Shown in pieces: positions 60,262 to 64,000 of a stretch of DNA of 64,000 nucleotides; positions within the stretch are counted from its first letter, which is position 1; every line of letters starts with the position of its first letter. The position numbers were made by a program, and so were the translations under genes. The stretch is from Aquatica leii (Eukaryota; Arthropoda; Insecta; Coleoptera; Lampyridae). The stretch is taken from assembly GCA_035610365.1 (NCBI GenBank), contig CM069433.1:60440487-60504486 (forward strand), read 5' to 3'. The notes below the pieces were generated by a model. The model ran no database searches and was not told the origin of the DNA. It saw nothing but the letters and a program-made list of their open reading frames with translations.

Positions 60262-60538
60262 CTGATTGAAGGTGTAGTACAGGAATCGCAGTGTGTTTAA
60301 AAAGTTTCCTTTTGTTGTTATACATTATGTCCGCAGGTAGAAAATGCTTCTCACAAATCTTCTTTTGTTTTAAATCTTCCAAGTCCATTGTGGCAATGTT
60401 TATATTTCCACAGTATTTCTGCCATTCTTTAACAAATACTTTATCACTAATGGGAAACAAAAAACTAGTACATTTGGCTTATGCATTATTATTTATAAAA
60501 TTAATATAAGCACAACCGTGATTTGTAAATTTCCCCAT
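60262..60538 (-). pseudogene. THAP-domain exon, damaged
   Basis: THAP domains are zinc-binding DNA-binding modules found in host regulators and in P-element transposases. From ATG at 60538 the minus strand reads MGKFTNHGCAYINF, then after one in-frame stop AKCTSFLFPISDKVFVKEWQ, KYCGNINIATMDLEDLKQKK, ICEKHFLPADIMYNNKRKLF and KHTAIPVLHLQ. The CxxH pair (CEKH), FP, W and the AVP-like box (AIP) of the family are present. The second Cys of the first pair has become Phe (CAYINF for CxxxxC), and the stop interrupts the domain. The exon ends in a good donor site (CAG|GTAAAT at 60261). It may belong to a relic P-type element or a decayed host gene; nothing else of either is seen nearby. Confidence 0.7.
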
Positions 60539-60539
60539 T

Positions 60540-63400
60540 TTAAAAATAAATCAATTAAAAAACTAAATAAAAGTTCGAACAATGACTACTACTACCACAA
60601 GTTCAAAAATCGTATCGTAATGTTAACCCAAGAAAAAGTTTTGATTCAACCTCGAAGTTTACAAGTCGACGGATACACAAGAACTGAAAAATCTCGATCC
60701 AATACGAAAGTAGCGACCTCTACATCTGGATCCAATCAGTCGATACGATATCGCCCCTTAAGTTGCATTTCTTCTTACATTTATTATTCAATGTTATCAT
60801 GTAATCGTTGTAATATCATGATATGATTTACTCGTCCACAAGATTATTTATGTAACTGTAACTGTAAATCTTTAAAAAAAATTTTAACATAAAATTATAA
60901 TTAAGAAATTGATCCATTTTTTTTCGGTACCTAAAAATACAGGAACGTTGTTTCTTAAAGTCTATTACATTAACCATTTGGAAACGTAAATTTTTTTTAG
61001 TAAAAGGAACTTTATAATATCATTAGTATTTAAAAAAGCTTTGACTTTAATGCCTTAATAAAACACACCTTTAAAACACACAAATAATCAAACACAAATC
61101 TTCATACATTGCTTAATAAATTATTTACTAAATATGCTACAATTTGAAGGCTACATAAAATAATCATATATAAAATGCACAGATGTTAATTGTGGAACTA
61201 TATTATATTTACTAAATATTGTTACTATTCGAAAATACAGTACTTGCTACAGTGTACGTATATAACATCCAGCTTAAAGATATGGCAAGTTTATTTTTTA
61301 TATTTGCACAAAACTCACTCAAACCAATACGAAGTTTGACATAAAGTAATATGCTTTCATGTCATTCGCAAGCTTATTACAACGAGCGTTGCAGATTTAA
61401 TCTATTCTAATCAATCACAACGTTTAAAGCGCGGTACACAACTTTTGACGATATAATCTGCACTAGAGTAATTAAAGGTTTCCATATTTATCTTCTAATT
61501 TATTTTGAGACTAACAATAAGTTTAATTAAATGTGATTGAAAAACATGATAATTAGTTGTATTCGCCATATTATAAAATATCATTATCTATAAGAATATT
61601 AACTTATTAACTACTAATCGTAATAATTTATTAATCATTATCAATTTTTTTATTTATAAATTTAATTTAGTTTGACAATTAAAAAACTATTATATTTTAG
61701 TGCAATCAATACATGTTTCTTTTTATTGAGTCTTCATTGAAAACTCCGTAACTTTTCTATGACGCATAATGATCAAAAGAAGAATATTCAGCATTTTCAG
61801 ACTTTTTTCAGAGGTGATTAATTACACGCACGCGTCAATAGATTGGAGACTCTGTGTGGGGAATATCTCTAAGCAGATGTAATTTCCTGCGTTTGTTGTT
61901 AACGATTAGGTAGTGAATGAGTTCCTTCCTATTACATTTTCGAATTAAAGTTGTCTCATAAAAAGGAATTGGAAAGTCTAAACAAGATTGGTTTTACTTT
62001 GTTAAGTTAATATGCACATGTTTTCTAAAAATGCATATTCTGTAAATGTTAATTGAAAATATAACTGTTTATTCTCTTATGAGATGATCGTAGCATTCTA
62101 ACGTGGCAAAAACGTTGACTAAATTTTTTGATAAAAATAATAATAAATATAAACCACAACAGATCAATCGTATTTGTATTCATATAAATAAAAAGTTAAT
62201 TATAATATTAAGTTTCATGGCATTATCGGTTTGGTACAGCAACATTATATTTACTTATTACTTGCATAAAAAAAAATTAAGTAAACGTTTACTTTATTTA
62301 CGTGCACTACTTATTTTACTAATTATTTTTCTTTTGTTATAATATTTTTTGCTAACAACTTGTAATTATTATAACACGTTTATAAAGATAACAGACAGAT
62401 GTTTGCTTAAAAATAATATAATTTAATTGCAAACAAATATTTTTAGAAATTTATTAAAAAAACTTAGAATACACAAAAAAATAACCAACAAACGCTTTGC
62501 ATTTGTTTATAATTTTTTTGTTATAATTAAAACATTATAATCCAAAATCTTAATATCATACGTCAATAATTATTATATTTAATTTATTTAAGAATGAAAA
62601 CTGATTTAATCTTTTAGTATTCAATAGTAGAAAATGTTTTTTTTTAGTACTGCACTATAAATAAATAATAAAAGTTTGCATTTGTCTAAAGTGGTCTAAA
62701 GCTTTGTTTTAATCAATATTTTATTTTAGTTTTGTTTAAAACTTCTGTAAAGTTAGATCTGTCTTTTATGTGATGGCACATAGACATAATTTATTATAGC
62801 CATTGTACTATCAATTCAAAAGCAATTATTTTAAATTGTTTTTGTTTACTATTAAATGACAGCAACTATAAATATTTTGGTTTAATTTACATATTCTTAA
62901 GGTTAATGATATTACTGTCTTTAAAAAAATTAAAAAAATTAAATTTTATGTTAATTTTTTTCAAATTTTTTATTTATAACAAATGTGTTAACACCGCAGT
63001 ACAGTTGGCATTTTTAGTATAATAAAAACTACTGTTTATCAATATATTTTACAAGTAATTACGTTTATTGAAAAATATACATTAAAAAAATGTTTAATTT
63101 TAAACGGAACAAAAATTTATGTTAACAACGCTAAAGCTTTTATGTCAAATATGTCAAAACAAAGCATCTACGGTAACTATTTCTATGCTAATTAACGTTT
63201 TGGCAAAAGTCATACAACTAATGTTTACAAATACTGTATTAGTTTAAATTCTAACTATTGACAAAACTAAGATTAACAAAGTCTATATGAATGCTAATAA
63301 AATCAACAAAATAGTATTTTGGCATGATAGCAAATTATTGAAAACATTCAATACTTAATATCACAAAAAAGTTTTTTAAATTTATAATTACATTACATAT
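60540..63400. other. AT-rich DNA with one G+C-richer block
   Basis: The block at 60590-60770 is G+C-richer and lies in a plus-strand frame (60518-60826) reading KVLIQPRSLQVDGYTRTEKS; I do not recognise it. The remainder, including the short frame at 62103-62342, is low-complexity AT-rich sequence. Confidence 0.45.
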
Positions 63401-63404
63401 TACT

Positions 63405-64000
63405 AAAGGGCGGAATATATGCAACAAAGCATTATCAAAATATGCGCATATATATGCATTACTTTTGCAAAAAATATGCAGCTATTTTTTCAAAATTTTC
63501 CTAAATATGCAAATGCATATTTATTAAAAATACTCATAAATAAAACAAAATCTTTAATAGATACATTTATGTTTAATACATATGCTATTTTGTTAACTTC
63601 AACTTATGACTTACTGTTTTTAAATGTTGGTCGACTTGAAGCTTCTTCTAACAGAAAATCTGTAGAAGAAAAAATGTTCATGCATCAAAGAGAAATCAAT
63701 TTTCATATGAACAAAAGCTACAATTTGACGAATTTACTAAACTAAATAAGAATTTTTAAAGTCCACACTGTCAAATAATATATTTTTTAAAAATGTGACA
63801 GAATTGAACTTTATTTCTGAAATTGCTCTGATGCGAAGAAGCATATTATATGAAATTCAGATGCCTACGAAAATTTTAAGATAATGGCATGTCAAAATGA
63901 ATATAACTTACGATTTTAGAACAGGCCTTGCAAAATACTATCTCTCCACTTAACTTTAACTCGGGAAAACACTTCATCAAATCACTTTTTTGAATGGTAG
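63405..64000 (+). other. TATGCA-rich block and 108-codon ORF at the window edge
   Basis: From about 63405 (gggcggaatatatgcaac) the sequence has seven or so copies of ATATGC or its complement within 120 bp, a pattern typical of subterminal regions of some hAT elements. A frame from 63419 to 63745 covers it; the first half is a translation of the repeats and the second half (VGRLEASSNRKSVEEKMFMH) may be real coding sequence. I recognise no family. The feature may continue beyond the window. Confidence 0.35.

Noticed and set aside
1-64000. CRISPR arrays, rRNA, bacterial operons
   Set aside because: No regularly spaced direct repeats, no rRNA-like sequence and an intron-containing, transposon-rich layout typical of an animal genome.

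Overview
The window is very A+T-rich (my impression is roughly 70 percent or more) animal DNA with almost no host coding sequence. Several features point to an arthropod, most likely an insect: short introns of about 50-60 bp inside transposase genes, BEL/Pao and gypsy fossils, piggyBac, PIF/Harbinger, pogo, several Tc1/mariner-type transposases (two matching the DD82E/Sailor type), a Crypton tyrosine recombinase and Penelope-like elements (PLEs). I cannot name the species. No rRNA, tRNA gene or CRISPR array is visible, and none of the usual bacterial signals apply.

Layout. 1-9.5 kb: AT-rich DNA with two BEL/Pao-like fossils (one weak at 1.8-4.0 kb, one clear at 8.2-9.4 kb) and a possible host terminal exon near 5.7 kb. 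10.5-12.6 kb: two minus-strand Tc1/mariner-type genes side by side, one mariner-like with a 52-bp intron and one DD82E/Sailor-like. 13.5-15.3 kb: a 1.8-kb non-autonomous hAT element with an exact 8-bp target duplication. 16.35-17.63 kb: an apparently intact two-exon Crypton tyrosine recombinase, the best gene in the window. 19.15-21.94 kb: a PIF/Harbinger element with TAA duplication, carrying a MADF-type accessory gene and a broken transposase that converge. 23-30 kb: possible host exons, an LTR-like segment, a piggyBac remnant, a mariner remnant and one copy of a dispersed repeat. 31.0-31.6 kb: a 532-bp internally deleted piggyBac element. 32.46-34.92 kb: a PLE with inverted terminal repeats, reverse transcriptase and GIY-YIG nuclease. 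35.08-36.48 kb: a pogo element that contains a hammerhead-ribozyme-like motif. 36.6-36.9 kb: a third, diverged PLE inverted repeat. 41.8-47.7 kb: a broken gypsy-type LTR fossil that carries a macrodomain resembling TARG1/OARD1 just after its integrase. 49.3-50.2 kb: a PLE reduced to an 862-bp palindrome with a short tail and 13-bp target duplications. 52.3-55.2 kb: a mariner relic and a complete-ended Sailor-like element. 55-64 kb: mostly featureless, with a possible host exon, a second copy of the dispersed repeat, a candidate TIR element, a THAP-domain exon and an unexplained 108-codon ORF at the right edge.

The genes do not form a pathway. The window is an intergenic or intronic graveyard of mobile elements. 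The points of most interest are the macrodomain carried by the gypsy fossil, the PLE architecture (three inverted-repeat insertions, two with a short one-sided tail and target duplications) together with hammerhead-like motifs, the intact Crypton gene, and the Sailor-like elements. All homology calls come from reading motifs by eye; no search was run.
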